Assembly (NCBI RefSeq): GCF_043641665.1
Contig: NC_092198.1
Coordinates: forward strand, 1,899,001 to 1,963,000
DNA: 64,000 bases
Source: Enoplosus armatus
Taxonomy: Eukaryota > Chordata > Actinopteri > Centrarchiformes > Enoplosidae
Direction of reading: 5' to 3'
Position numbers and translations under genes: made by a program. The notes under the pieces are model-generated. The model made no database searches. It worked only from the letters and a program-made list of their open reading frames with translations, and was not told where the DNA came from. This document shows positions 45,301 to 60,300 of this stretch, one piece after another; positions within the stretch are counted from its first letter, which is position 1; each line of letters begins with the position of its first letter.

Positions 45301-48300
45301 CATTGCCCGAGAGGGTTGGGCTGTTCATTCTGCCCAATGCCATAAACTTTTTGTGGAGCTACAGAATATCTCATTTAAATATTTTTGGCGTTATTTTCTT
45401 ATCCTGGTAGACGATCTGTTACAGTTTACTAGTGCTGTATATGTCATAAGCAGGATGTCAGTCCAAACTCAGTTTCAAATAATGAAAAATTATTTTATTA
45501 ATGATCACATTCTAAAACCATATTTGTAGAAGAGAAAAATATATATCTCACCTCTTATGTTAAAACCTTCATTAACTGGTAGAGGGCTGCTGGGTTAAAG
45601 ACATATATTACAGTAAGAGGGAAATATGAGCGTGACTGCATGTACTGAAATCTGTGTGTTTCCTCCACAGAGTGACGGAGTCGCTGTCGGCTTCATCAGT
45701 GTCACTTCTGATGTCGATTTGAAACGGCTGCACGGCAGCTTTGAGTTGAGTGAGTTTAATGGTTTATACAAAGAACCTGCTGCTCAGTCTGATGCAAGAG
45801 AAGATGAAGAAGAGAAGAGAAAAACCCAAACCTCACAGCAGGTACCTTATGTGCACTCTGTAAACTCACTCACTCGTGTTACAGGTGTTGCTCAGGTAAA
45901 TAAAGAAATGATTTCAGTGGTGCCTCCATGCTCAAATGTGTTAATTAATACAATAAAAAAAACAACAACAGCAGTCATAAACTGTACAGTTGTTGGTCTT
46001 GACCTTCTACTTAGTGGTATATTTGTTGTTATTGTCACTTTGATCTCTGCAGGAGGAGACACCGTCGACTGGAGCAGGACATTTATCAGAGAAATCCAAC
46101 GCTTTCTGCATTCAGCTCTTCATTATTGACAAGAATTATGAAATGAGGTAAGGTCAGGATGAGGTATTAATGGGCTTTCTGTGTACTTGAAAAATCTTTT
46201 CTACAATCAAAGGATGAAGCTGGCAATAATCTGTGTTGTTGTACAAATCTCATGAAAAGACCAGAACCAACAATTACCAAAAACTATGAAAAACACATCA
46301 GTGAGCCTCACTGTGTCACTGGGTGACATGTTCCTTCATCACCATGAACACGCACACTGTAGTTTATTATGACTCAATCCCACACACAATATAGAGGAAA
46401 TATAGAATAATAGCTGCCTTATTCTTTAAATGCAAAATAGTCGAAATGTTTTTCTGCAGGCTTGACCTTATATGTTATGATGGACTGAAGAGTTTTGACT
46501 TTGGAAGTTAAACCTTCCAATTGAACTAAAATTCATATAAAATCACATGTTTAAAATGTTTTGACTTGTTTGATGTGTAAGCCAAGGACAGAACACAGAA
46601 AAACAAAGCACTGCAATACGTTGGACAGGATAGCTAGTTTGTTGAACTTAAGAATATGAAATATACAACATAAAAATGAAAGAAGATAACTAGTGCCCTC
46701 TGCTGCGGGCAATTTTTACATGTAGCGTCCAACTTCAGCCAAAAAATATGACAGTTTCTAGAATTCACAGATATCAAAAGTCAGATACCACATGTCCGTT
46801 CTGTATATTCCATATTTTAACTTAAATATTTTCTCAGTTTTAAAAGTGAGTGCTTTTGCAGCAGCGGTGGCAGCTGTCCAGAGTTACATCAGTCATATGC
46901 TGTGTTAAAGCAGGGAGAGTGACAGTTAGTTGGCTCCTGCTGAGCTCCTCTCACTGCCGCCTTACCTCCCAGCTGTTACTGAATATGAAGTCGAGTCGCT
47001 TCCTGCCGAGAGTGAGCATGTTATTAATGAGAGCTGCGCTTAAAGTGACAGCGTGACAGAGTTGAAGGCGAGAAGTTGAGCTGGAAGCAGCGGGCAGATT
47101 GGTCGGCCAGTTGTTCCACCACAGTGATCACCAGCTTGGCTTTGAGTCTGAAGTTGGCACAGACTTACTTTCACTGAACTTCCCCTCTTCTTCTTCTTCT
47201 TCTTCTTCTTCTTCTCTTCCAGATCAGTGGACTTTATTCCATATGTATTCAAACTTTTCCCCGTGAGTATCATCTTTGCATGTCATGTTCAAGACATTTG
47301 GCTGAAATAAGTCTGTTTAAGAACTGAAGATCACTGTATCTGGGCAAGAGATCAAATTAATACTCCTGCGTCCCTGCAACGATAATATGTGCAAGTCGTC
47401 TGCCAGGTAAAGCAGCAAGTCCCAGCATGTAATTGTTCTTTACACATCAGGAGAGATTTTAAAGTTATCAAACAAACATGACATTGATTTTCTGGTCTTA
47501 GAGAGTTCATAAAGTTTAAGATTCCTGAGAATTCTTTAGAAAATTACCTTTTTTATGATGAAGATGATGGTGAGGTGTCTATGTCTTGTGTCGGTCTGTC
47601 AGGACCTGGACTTCTGCATCATCACTGTACCGACGCAGTCCCCTGAGTTCCTGTTGCTGCAGAGCTTCCTCAGGGTGCTGCCCCGGGCCACCGGCTCGCT
47701 GCCCCGTGAACTCTACATCTTCCACCGCACCGGGCTCAGGTGGGGCCGCTGCTGTCAGACCAGTGTTGCTGGCTTGGCATGCCTCTCAGGATGCTTCTCT
47801 GCACTCCACCATAAATAAATGACATTGCACATACTGTACATACTTTGGGTGTATATGTTTCAAGGTATATATGTATATAAGTAAATGTATATATTGTTTT
47901 TATTTTATTCTATTCAAATGTAAATATTTGTATATGTGTTCTGTGTGTATGTAGCATGAGGGGCTACAACTTACATTTCACTGAGCAATGCTGTGTTGTA
48001 GCATGACAATAAATGAACCTTGATACCTTGATAATGTTATTGCTCAGAGAGGAGGTCTCCACACATTTGTGGCTCCACCTGTAAATTAAAATTACAGTAC
48101 AGCACAGTACAAATGAATTGACAGTGTTCCTGCTTGTTCTTGTAGGAGTGTGGAGGTGAGGCCGGCTGTGGCTGCAGACCGGACGGCTGTCTCTGATCTG
48201 GTGAGGGGTCTGAAACTGAACGAGTCCCTTCTGCAGGACCTGGACTGCTTCTGTGAGACCCGCAGAGACCCGGTCAGTCAGCACACCTGGGTTTCACCTG

Positions 48301-51300
48301 CAGCCACTCTACGCACTGTTTGTATGCCTGTTTGTGTTTTCTTCAGACTGCAGGCTGCAGTTATGACGCTGATACAACCCGCAGAGATCAAGATTCAAAA
48401 AATTAAATTCAATATTAACCAAATTTCTCCTCCTAAACAGAAACTGGCCTGTACTACGGTCAGTGTCTGGAAAACATTTAAATCAGCATAAACAGTAAAC
48501 AGAGGAAATATCGAGGTTGAAATAACTTTCAGAATGAAATGATGATTGTTTTGGACAATCAAGTGTGACTCGAGCTGCTGATGATGATTGTCTTGGAATA
48601 ACGAGGAGTATCGCACGTATGCCAGCGAACAGATTGGTGAGAATTCAGTTGAACGGATTTTCCTCTCTGACTGACACCCCAGCTGTCACTGCCGCAGCTC
48701 CAAAACTGATAATTACGTCTCAAATGAGAATGCAGCCGCTTCATGTGTATTCATGGCTCTGGACTAATACAGGAAGGTGCATTCAGCCCATACTCAATTC
48801 AGTTCAATACAAACGTACATGTATGAGTGTTTTGTTTTGTTCTCTTGTCCGTCAGGACGGGGTGGCGCTGCGGGCCTTCGTGGTTCAGGTGCACAGTCAG
48901 GTTGTGGGGATACTGATCATCAGAGACGAGCAGGTAGGTGCAGCTCATAGTCCGTGTCCTCAGATGAACCTGATGGTGACAGTTGGTGGTTGTTTCCGGT
49001 ACAATTCTGAGTTTTTAACTTTTAAGAAGACATTTTTTATAAAAAGGTAATAACACCAAAACATTTCTTCACTAAGATATTATCATGAACATGAGTTGCA
49101 TTATGGGAATTGTTGGAGCTTGATCCATCTTAGGGACTAAAAGTCATCTTTTTTTAAGATATATTGAAGATATATTGATATACTGATGCTTAAATTTTAG
49201 ATATTCTTTTTTTAATTTCTCTCCCGACTCCTCCAGCGTCATGGAAGTGCACAAATACATCGCTGTTGTAATGAAAAAGTCTTTTAAATAAATAATACGC
49301 TTTTACCACATTGTTTAACAACATCACATATGATCATTATCTACTTTAGTTCTGAAATGAAGTTCCACCACAATAGCTGGGTGTTCATTAAAGTGAGCAG
49401 TTGTTCTTAATTTATTAATAATTTAAGTCTGTTAAATGGTGTCCGTTTATATTATTGTAAATTCAATATCTTTCACAAAATCTGAAAATTGTGATTTTTC
49501 ACCATTTTCTGACATTTTATAGAATCACTTAACCCAATCAAAAATAATTAAAAGATTAATTGTTAATGAAAATAATCGTTAGTTTCAGTCCTATTTTCTC
49601 CAGGGTTTTATTGAGGTTACACACACGTACACTGAAAGTCTAATGTATGCTGAAGTATAAAAGAGAAAACTCTTTTCCTGTATTTCAGACTGACACATGT
49701 TTAAAACTTTAAGATCTCGACTAGAACTGAAAACAAAGGTGAATAATAAAATGTAAAATAAAGGTTTAAAACTGAAGAGGTCTGCCGGTGAGAACCTGAA
49801 GTCAGGTTGATGATATGATCAAGATGTTTTTTAAATACATTTTATACTACAATCACCAGCAGCTTTTGTTTCTTATTACTTGAATGGAACAAAAACAGGA
49901 AAACTGTATGAAACAAAGGAAAATTAAAATAGGAAAATGTCAAATAGAAATATTTGGAGTTTTACTACAGAACACTGACTTCATTATTTAATATGTTTTT
50001 GTCAGGACATCGAGTACATACGTGCCCGCTACAACATCGAGAACTTCATCTATTTCAGCCATCACCGATACGAGGAGCACGCGCAGATACGCCACTTTGT
50101 CATCAAACCCTCCTTCCAGCACTTCACCAAACACTTGTTTAAGGAGGTTCTCCGGCTGGCTCACAAATCCTGCCTGTTCCACAGACTCTACACCTCCTAC
50201 CACAGCCAGGAGGTGGGTGCACAGGGACCTTCAGGCCCTTACTGGGCCCCTTCCAGCCTCTGTGCATGTCAGCTCGGACACATATTGTCATTAGTGTAAT
50301 GATTCTCAGTTCATACACTGCAAATAATATCCTTCATGACAAGTCATTCAAACTCAAATCCAGTGATCAGTTGATTTCACTTGTTGACAAAAATTTCAGA
50401 TTTCTTATATAAAAGAATCTAAAATAATTTCATTTTGGAAAACTGGAAATGTGTTTTAGGAAAACAAAGAATTTAATTCATGATAATTTTGTGTAAAATC
50501 TCATTATTGTCCTTCAAAATCAAATACCAGTAAGTGCACCGATAGTAAAACTGCAACACGACATGTTGTTCTGTCACTCAACCTAGACTTCATTACAGTG
50601 ATGTTTCCCGTCATTTGTGGTTATGAGAGAACAATTAAACCAGTACGTTTACTTTCAGATTATCTTATTTTCTGCAACAGGAGAATCACAGTCAGACAGT
50701 TTGTCTGGCTACCTGTATGTGTTTGACTGATTACACTTTTTCTCTAAATCTGCAGAAAACAATAAAACTGACAGAAAACATGCTTTTTCTTTTGGTAAAC
50801 ATTTAAAGACATATCTGAATCTACTCTTGAGTTCCTGGTTATCCCTAAATGAATGCCCTTTCAGACTAGACGCTTTGCTATGCATGATTATAAATTATAA
50901 TAAGACTTGGCTTGAAAAGCAGTGAAGCCGTCAGTATATTTGTCCTCTGTCCTGCCAAACCTCGGCTATGACCCTTGAACTTTCAAATTGGCTCTAAATG
51001 TTCTATATTCATATTTTAGTCTTTTATTTCTTTTACTAAATTATTTCCTTTTCCTGTGATACATTTGGACAAAGACAACACATTTACAGCATCTCAGAGG
51101 AAACTGTCCTCTATAGCTGTTTAGTCAGATCAGCCAGATGGATGTGTTCTTATAAAAGTGTCGTAGCTTTGAGCAGGTCATTTTTTGCAGAGTGCGGCCC
51201 TCAGCAGGCTGCTGTCCCCGGGGTCGGGGCAGCAGGTGCTGACAGCGCTGCCAGCTCCACCTCTCCACACCATAATAAGACATTTCCTCAATGTGTAGAG

Positions 51301-54300
51301 GCCTCCACTTCCTCTGCTAATTACCATCCACAAACAAGCACCAGATTGGGAGACGATGATGTGCAAATAGAATAATGGCAGAAGATAACCAGAGCATGAG
51401 CTCTGTTGAGACAGTGGATGAAGCACTGGGTGATGTTTCCCAGCCAACTCACATCACTGGTGTAAACCTTGCATCATCTAACCTCTTCACCGGAGCTCAT
51501 TATCACTTTGTCGCCTTCCAGTTGCCTCCCGAGGCCCCACACTGATGCTGTTTAACCTCAGAGGGGATTTTCTCTTTCTGAGCTTGCTGACATTGTGCCC
51601 TCTTCTTCTGCACCCAGAATTCCTGCATCCACCATCTGGATTTTATCCTCAACTGCGCGGTCCCTGTCCGCCCGCGACGCCAGATCATCTACCCGCTGGA
51701 GGAGCTTGGCATCAACGCCCCGTCCAGGCAGATCAGCGAGAACCAGGTGGGCACAGCAGCAGCTGTCTGACAGGGAGCAGCCTGCCAGGGAATGTAGATG
51801 AGCTGAATAACGCAGCAGTGTTAATGTGACCACTAGACGGTGCTGTTTCACAGGGGAAAAGCCCAGAGTGACACAGAATGTGCTTCACTTTAAGGTATGG
51901 AGGAAACCTCCAGCGCAGAAGGCTGTAAAACATAGTGTGATGGAATGTAGACATTTTATTTTCTATTACATTTCGTCATCATGAAGTCCACAAACAGCAT
52001 TTCCAAATAGTTCTTTGGTTTCTTTTTTCACACTTGTGTCACTTTAACAGATATATTATACATTTGACATCTGTGTTAAACATCAGACTAAAACATTGCA
52101 AACAAACAAAAAAACTTATATGTAGAAAGTTTGTTCAGTTTGCTCATTTTATTTAAAATACATCTATATTTTCAAGTATTTGAAGGTAGAAAGAGCCATT
52201 TAAATGCTTTCTTCTGCTGATAACTGCAGTGGAATTATTTTAAACTAATATTGTTGAATCTTTTGAGCTTTAGAAATGATTCATATGGGGAGTAATAGAT
52301 TAAGTTGAAGCAGTTGAAGTGACAGAAAGGAGTTGGTGTCAATTCAAATGTAAACAAAAAAGCTAAAAACTAAGAAGAGAGGAAGGAAGACAGAATGGAG
52401 TAATGGGCTGTGTGAAGGGTGGCAGTCTCTTTCTGACTTGGGTTTGGTTTGTTCCTGGTGTTTTACCTGGAGTTCCTCTCTCTGTCCTCACGGATAACTT
52501 CAAGATAATATAATAGGCTTCACATCACTATATCAAGTTCCAACATGAGGAGAAACTACACGTCTCCTTCAAAGACATAGTAATTTGAAAATGCACTAAG
52601 TATTTGGAAATTCTTCACACATCCACTGTGAAGTACTTTTCAGAAGGTCAGACTGTCTCTAAACCTCCTCTCCCACACACCTTTCAGACATCAGTGTTTG
52701 CTGCGTTGTAACTTTCCAAAACCTTTTTGACAATTTGTGAAGGACGCTCACTTTATGCAGCACGGATTTCTCCGAGTGTAGCCCAACCTTTAAAGTACTT
52801 TTTACTTCGGCAATAAATCTGAGTGAGTGTTTTTTAGTACCCACTTATGTCTAGCTAGCTGTCTTTTTCTAGTAACTTAAGCCGAGAGTGTCACTTTCTT
52901 AATAAAAACCTAAGAAGCTGGTAAAGGAATGAAAGTGACGGGGGAATAATGATAATCTTAGCTCCTTTTGTTTAATTTCTGGTCTGAAATCTTCCGCGCC
53001 TGGCTGATCTTAATGTGGTTGTGATTTATTTTCCTGCACTTTAAATATTTATCACATGTATAGCAGCACTCTTTAGACCCGAGGCGTCACCTCACATGTT
53101 CAGTTTTACTCCATCACACCCAGTCCGCTGCCTTCCCCTCGGTAACACAGCAGTCATGATTTCCAGGCTTCCACGCAGATAAGAGCTTCGCCTCCGAGCT
53201 TCGCCTCCGCCTCCTGATGTCGGCCTCGGGATGATTAATCAAATTTAAAGCACCTGTTCCCTCTCTGTCAATACAGGATCATATTACACAGAGCTGTGGT
53301 CATTGTGTTTAAGGAAGGTGAGGCATCTCCAGCCTGATAAGAGCTGCTGCACCTGCTCCACCGCACATGCAGATGAGACAGGAGCTTTGTTCATCTGAAT
53401 GCCTCATCTGGTTAATTCCTGCAGTATTCAGATGGATGCATGTCGGCATTCAATGTGCCCACATGCAATAACACATACAGCGTTTTTACATATAAAGTAA
53501 TACTCATTTTCAATAAATGTCAAAATACAACGTCTGCATGACACACAGCGTAAAAATCATTCTTTATCTGATACGTTTTGTAAATATTGTTTCGATAAAA
53601 GTCCTTTAATGGATGACTTCAATAGGAAAATTACCAGTAACATTTTCCTATAGCTAAATCTCTTTCTCTGCTGGCCCCTGACTGCTGTTAACCAGCTGTG
53701 GTCCAGTCCAGCTTTTCCATTTACTGCTGTACAGTAATTGAAGCAAAAACATTTTGGTGCATTTGGGAACAAAATTTGTTGCCACAGTTACTGAATTCAT
53801 CCAAAACTGATCCAGAATCTGAAAGTGGACTGCCGAATGTTTGCAGTTTACAACGTTTAATCTTTAATTGGACACAAAGTAGAATTTTAAGTTCTGTGAC
53901 TGAATGTTTCTACCAAAATGCTCCCTGGGAGTCGGAGTTAGCTTCTTTCTTTTTTCACTGGAAGGCTGGCTGGAACGTTCAAGCTTTATTAAAAACGGTT
54001 CATGTCCAGAAAATGAACGGGACTTGTACTTCGACAACTCTGTGCTCCCGAAATATGTCACAACTCAGGCATCAGGCTAAAGTATCTCCCCAAACTCACT
54101 TACTGACCTTCTTTGTTGACCTCATAGCAATGAAAACAAATGATCAAAAGTATTAAAAAGTTTTACATTTCAAACTGGAATGTGTTGTGAAGTATAAATT
54201 GGCACTAAAGGATTGCTTTTGTTTTATTGCTACAATTAAAAATATTTATAAGATCACTTATTTTTCTGATGCGTGCTTTTATCATATAAATTAACCATAT

Positions 54301-57300
54301 GCTCCTTTGTTTTCCTGCTAATCAAACCCTGAGCCACAACATCTCTCAGTACGTGACAGATGTCGGGCACACAGGCCCTCCTGGAAATTATCTGAATATT
54401 ACACAAAGGTTAATTTCACCCTCGGGTTTCCCCTTTTTTTCACTCGATGCTGTTTTCATCCAACAAGGTGCATTGTGGGGCCAATCTGCCTAATTATAGA
54501 TGATGAAGGAGCCATTAGCTGCCTCAGATCACAGGGCGAGGACCAGAGACGCTTGGCGGTGGAGGAATTGGGAAATTAGAACGCGGTGTTCTATTAATTC
54601 CTGCGGGACTCTTTTGTAATTATGGTGGAAAAGTGTTCCTTAACTGTCGCACGTTTGATCTCTGTGTTTCCATCTCATTCAAACCTGAAGCTGCAGTTAT
54701 TGCCATTCTTATATATTTCTAACTCTGTTTATTGATTTTTGAACGCATGAATTTAGAGCAAACTCCTGATTAATACACAAACAGGGACAGACAGCGGGAG
54801 GAGAATACACCAGGCACAAAATATGAATAAATACAATTTAAAAAATGAATAATTACAAAAGGAGTGCAGCAAAGATCAGCACATCTATCTCAGTGAGATT
54901 AAATAATGATGATAAACGTGACAATTATGTTTATTTCAGTGGACAGTTTAGAGCTTAGGGTGACGATAATTCAGAAAAGGCTCCATGTTTTCTGTAATTG
55001 TACAGAGGAACCTCAGAGAAAATACAGGTTGTTCCAGTTCAGTAGAATTATGTCCTTTTCTGTCTCCTATTTGCTTTGCCAAATACATTTTGAGGGACAC
55101 TTATTTGCTGTCTGGATTGTATTCAGTGGTTTTTGTAGTGCACCAAAACAAAATGCCAGGAGACACCAGATATACGTTCTGGATGTTGCAACTTGGCAGA
55201 TACCCTTCCTCATTATGTCGATTAAAAACAAAAAATTGTCACATGAAACACGCAGAAATAATCTCGTCTCCTGTCATCTCTCTACTGTCTATCTACTAAA
55301 TGCACCAAAAAATAGTAAAAGGAAAATACATTTTGGTGGTGTACAAATGCTAAATTGAACAAGTAACAACATTTCAAAGGAAAAAAAAGACTTGACAAGT
55401 TTAAAGATGCAGAACCCTCAGGTCACTTGAGTGCTTCAGTTTATGAAATATAGATGGTTAAGTCCTGTTCAGTCAGCTGGATTCAAGGCGTGTCTACTTT
55501 AACTTCTCTAATGTCCAGTTGTCTTTTGGAAAATCTGAATTTGCCGTCCACCTGTAAAAGGACGGTAGTTGATATTCAATAAGGCACAAACCTGCTTAAA
55601 CGTTACAGACTTTAAAGGTTTCTGCCTGAAAGCTGAACTCTCTTCAGCAGGCAGATTAAGTGCTTTAATGAAAGCTGGTTCCTACTTCATCCTGTGATAT
55701 TCAAATGGGAAAAATTGGACCCATCATTATGCAATGCTTTTAGTGGGTTAATAATTACATGCATTTGATGGATTATTTCATTTTCAGAAAATGGCACCAT
55801 TCATTTTGCCCTCCAGAGTTTTTTGTACTTAAGTAAAACCAGTGAATCTGACTGACTGTCTTCTCTCTCCCTCAGGCACCGTTTGCTCTCAGCCTCATCA
55901 GCAGAAAGTTAACCATGGAACCAAAGGTCACCATTAATGCCAGGATTGTGGTGGTGGGGGCGTCAGACACAGGTTTATCTTTCCTGGAGGTGCTTTGTTT
56001 CTGGTGAGTCTGCCTCGGCGTCATTTTTCTCCAATATGTGCAGTAAGCTGTGTACATACTGACCTTTTCTGAATCAGTAGCAGCAGTGTCAAATATTATT
56101 GCAATTCTTACTCTGTAACCACGGCCAGATTAAACTCTTAAGGGGCCCTGGGGCAAGAATTTGCTGTCGGGCCCCTATTAACACCCCCCACACACCTCTC
56201 ACCATCTGTGCATTGTGTGTACACCCTGTCATCTCCAAGTCCCCCTCAAGAACAGTGCACACATCACTTGTCTTTACATGGCAGCTTCATTAACTCAGAT
56301 ACCAACTAACTGTGCGTCAGATAGTTTGTGGTAATTAGATTAAAGGATGCGTCTGGTGATGTTCATGTGTCATCAGGTTATCAAAAAACAACAGGCATGC
56401 CGTGAATCTGGGCTTTTGGGGGGTCTGAGGCCCTGAGGCTTCACAGTAACACAGGAGAGGAAATGAAAATGTATCTGTATACTGTACTATTCTGTAATGT
56501 TCATAAAAGAAATGCTTTCATCGTTGTAAATGACACTGTTAGGGATCACTGTATGCTGCAACCTGCAGTAGCAACAAATTAGGGCCAGCTACCAAATCAA
56601 TCAGAGCCAGTGAACACAGACGAGTAGTAAAGTGCACAGAGACGACGCAGGAGGTGAAATAGTATGAAAGTATTGACATGATCACAGATTCTGATGTGTG
56701 TGTAGAGAAATACTCTACACCCTGAACCCAAGGAGAGCAGTCCCACACTGAAGCCTCTCTTTCATTTCTTTATCGTCTTTTATTCCAGGAATCCAATCTC
56801 TGTAAATGTCACTTGACTCCGGGTCGGAGGTCTTACATGTTTGCCTTCGTCCTGGCTTTGTGAGATTAACTGCTCCGGCAGATAATAAGAAGCGCGGGGC
56901 TGCTGATTCAGAACCAGCCGATAGCTGCCAGGCAACCGGGGCCGTTGTTTTGTGCGAGTGAGATCTCACAGCTCTCAGAGCTGGCGAGGCTGGCACGGCG
57001 GTGATGCCGGGGCGGGCGCACGCAGCTGTCTGCGGCCTGGCATTCACCAGGGCCAGCGCTGGCCCCCTTTAATTAGCCACTCCACTGTTTCCCCCCGTCA
57101 GGGATCTGCTGCAGCGATCTGTGTTTGCTGTCACTAATGAGTTGACTAATGAGGCAGTTAGTGTCCGCTGAACTAATGGTGAGGCGGCGATGCATTGAGA
57201 GGGTGAATGATGGGTCAGTTTCGGCCTGCTGGGGCCCCCCTTATCAGTCCTGCCCAAACGTCCATCCCCCTTCACCCCCCACCCCCCACTCCAACACAGA

Positions 57301-60300
57301 TTTCCATGTGCTCATTGAATCCAGCCCAGCAGCACCAGCACCACCACCCCCCCCCAACTCCATTACTGGCTGGGACGGGGTCAGACAGATAAAGAGCTCC
57401 GCGGCGGCTCGGCCCTCTGCTCTCCGCGGTCAGGCTGCAGGGTCACCGCGGCCGTCTGTCACCGGCTGATAACAGAGCAAATCCAGGGCTTCTGATTCAG
57501 TCACATCCAGACACCAATAATGGGCCTTAATGCCTCAGTGCTGCGGCACAAATCCACCTTCTGGCACAGATTAACAGGGAAAGTTTGACTGCAGTCATTG
57601 TCTGATGGCTGATTATTATTTTATTATTATTATTATTATTTGCATGTTCAAACCACTGATGGCTTAGAAATGACAGCTAAGGACTTGATCAATCTGTAAA
57701 CTCTGGTTTGATCAATAAATACATTTTCACTATTTCCTGACATTTTATAGACTAAACGATTAATCAATCAATAAAAAAATCCACAGATTGATTGATAATG
57801 AAAACCATTGTTCGTTCCATGTTTTACTCTCTACTAGAGAGAAGGGGTGGAGAGTGTGGATACAATCTTTTATCACCACACATGTCATTTGACATTGCCA
57901 TATCAATATATATCATGGATTCTTTTCTGGAAATTGAATTTAGAAACCATTTATAGATGAATTAATCAGATGGGACTGTCTGTTTTTGGCAAATCCAGTA
58001 AGTTAAATACCTGACAAATTAAGGTACTTCACAACATTGATGCCAAAGTCCAATATTACCACAAAGCAGTTCTTCTTTGATTTGCAAAATTGTCACAGTG
58101 GTCTAATACAACCGGAGATGTTAAATTCACTTAATCTCTGCTGGTTGGCACTTTCTATCATCTCACTCGCGGCGTAAACCCCCATATTGTTCAAGTGAGT
58201 AATATAAGAGTCATCCATCTATCCAATCAGTTTACCAGCATTTCGGTGTCTGGTGTTGTAGATCTGTGCTGGCGGGCGTTAATTTAGCAGGAAGCTGAGA
58301 TAAGAACAGCGCAGGAGGCGATCAGAGGCGTCAGTGTGATAAGGATGAACACTGCGAGCTACACGCTCTGCTATTCACCGGACGAAGCAGCTGGAGCTGC
58401 TGTTATCAGCTGTGTAATGTCCTGTAGGCCACCACAAAAGGGTCATTTGCATCACAAGGGATGTTGTATATTGTAGACTGTAAACACAAAGGAGGTATGA
58501 GGGCGGTGCAGGATTATTCAAGCTCAGGAACCACAAATGCATCAGTAGGCTGGAGAACTGAGAACCTGAGTTTTTTCAGTTATTTTGGCTGATTAGACGT
58601 CTGCTCAGGTTAAAGGTGTAATTTGTCCCACACAAAGCTAACAGGACAGTGAGGGAGATGTTGGTCAGACAGCCCGTACACCCCCACACACACCTGAGCA
58701 GGGGTCCAATCAGCCAGGATAAGTGAAATCACCTGTGTGGGTGTTCTGTAGGTGTGCAGCACCTGTAAACTTTCCAGTTATGGGAGCTTTTCTTGACAAA
58801 AGCTTGTTCTGTTTTACACCTTACCCAGGATCTGTATTGCTATGCTCTCTCCACCCCAATAAACATCAGACTATCAAGGACAAGAACTTGCTTATTCTAG
58901 ATTTTGATCCACATAAAATCAATTCAGTTTTGCCAATCCTTGATCTTACTTAACTCCTCCATTTAAGACCTTTTAAGACCTGAGCTCATATTCCTTTACT
59001 TTCAGCACTAATAGTATTAGCAGCAGTTCATATTTAAAGAGTGTAAGGGCCAAGAACCTTTGCAGATGTATTACTGTGTTCATGTATAGTGCAGAGCCTC
59101 CTGTGACATAAAGCACAGTGAAGAGTTTTATTTTCTTTACTTTCCTCTTGACATGGCTGATATTAGTCGAGCTTTCTAAATGCTGTTGCACATCACTGGA
59201 TGAAGAAGGTAGTTGTTGCAGAAATTAAAGTTGTCCTTCCCCAGAAAACATTGCTCTCACACTGTGTCCTGCATGTATTCACTGTGTTCTGTGGAGAAGC
59301 ACTCATGCTGTTCAGTGTTGTTTGTTCTCTCGTAGCCCTCACCTGAGGCTCAACAACCTGACCCTCATCTCAACACGCGGCTTCCTCAGCGACTACGACC
59401 ACAAGGACGTCGGATTTCTGTCCACAAGGTGAGTAAATGGAACGACATCAGACATGAAAACGGAAAATCATGTTATGGTATCTTACACTGAAAACCGTAT
59501 TAGATGTAGCTCAACTTACTTACATTAAATTCATAAGTGCACTAAGATAATATACAATATGACTGAATGATTTCCAGATTGTAATGTAAGAAACTGTTTC
59601 TCCTGCATTCCCTCAGAAGTGAAAATGATTAAAAAAAAAAACAAATATGCAGAATTGTTGTTGTATTATAGAACAAGACTCTACAGAGTCTACAGCCAAG
59701 CCAGCAGCTCATATGTGAGGCTGTACTTAGACCCAGAGGTGCATGAGCAAAATGCTACCATCAGCATGCTACCATGCTAACAGTGACAATGCTAACATGT
59801 TGATGTTTAGCATGTATAATGTTTACCATGTTAACCATCTTAGATTTGAAGCTATTTAGTCATAAAGTGATAATTGATGATGAAGTGGATATTAAACCTG
59901 ACGATGGCTCTAGATGAAAAGTCTGGATCACCAGAGTTATTCCAATTCATCCTGAGGGGAGCATGAATGTTGCAAATCCAAGCAATAGTTGTTGACATTT
60001 AGCTAAAACCCACAAATGTGAACCTCATGGTGGCACTAGAGGAAAATTCAGGGGACCACCAAAGTCATTAGGGCTCAACATTATAATCTCTGTACTATTT
60101 GCAATTGTAAGCAATAAAAAAGTTTTAGTACATTGAAAATTAGCTTGAAGAAAAACGTCCTCTTCACTTCCTGCAGTCATTCATACAGCAGCAGAGACTT
60201 GGCCCAGCTCCCTCTGCATTCCTGCGTCACCGTGGTGACTGGGAAGATGGTGGGCATCAACAGGAAGTCCAAATACGTCCTTGTGTCTGGTGGTGAGAAG

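Larger units (their letters stand above)
56004..59335. other. cfap61 intron 15 (3.3 kb)
   Basis: Contains the candidate elements listed separately, C-runs near 57,232-57,290 and 57,345-57,355, an (ATT)n microsatellite at about 57,611-57,640, and AT-rich sequence from 57,650 to 58,230. No exon was recognised. Confidence 0.55.

Noticed and set aside
45626..46129. 167-codon plus-strand open frame as one exon
   Set aside because: Only 45,671-45,841 is cfap61 exon 7; the rest is intron that happens to stay open into exon 8 in another frame.
53698..55358. 150-codon frames in cfap61 intron 14
   Set aside because: No protein motif, no flanking splice signals in frame with cfap61.
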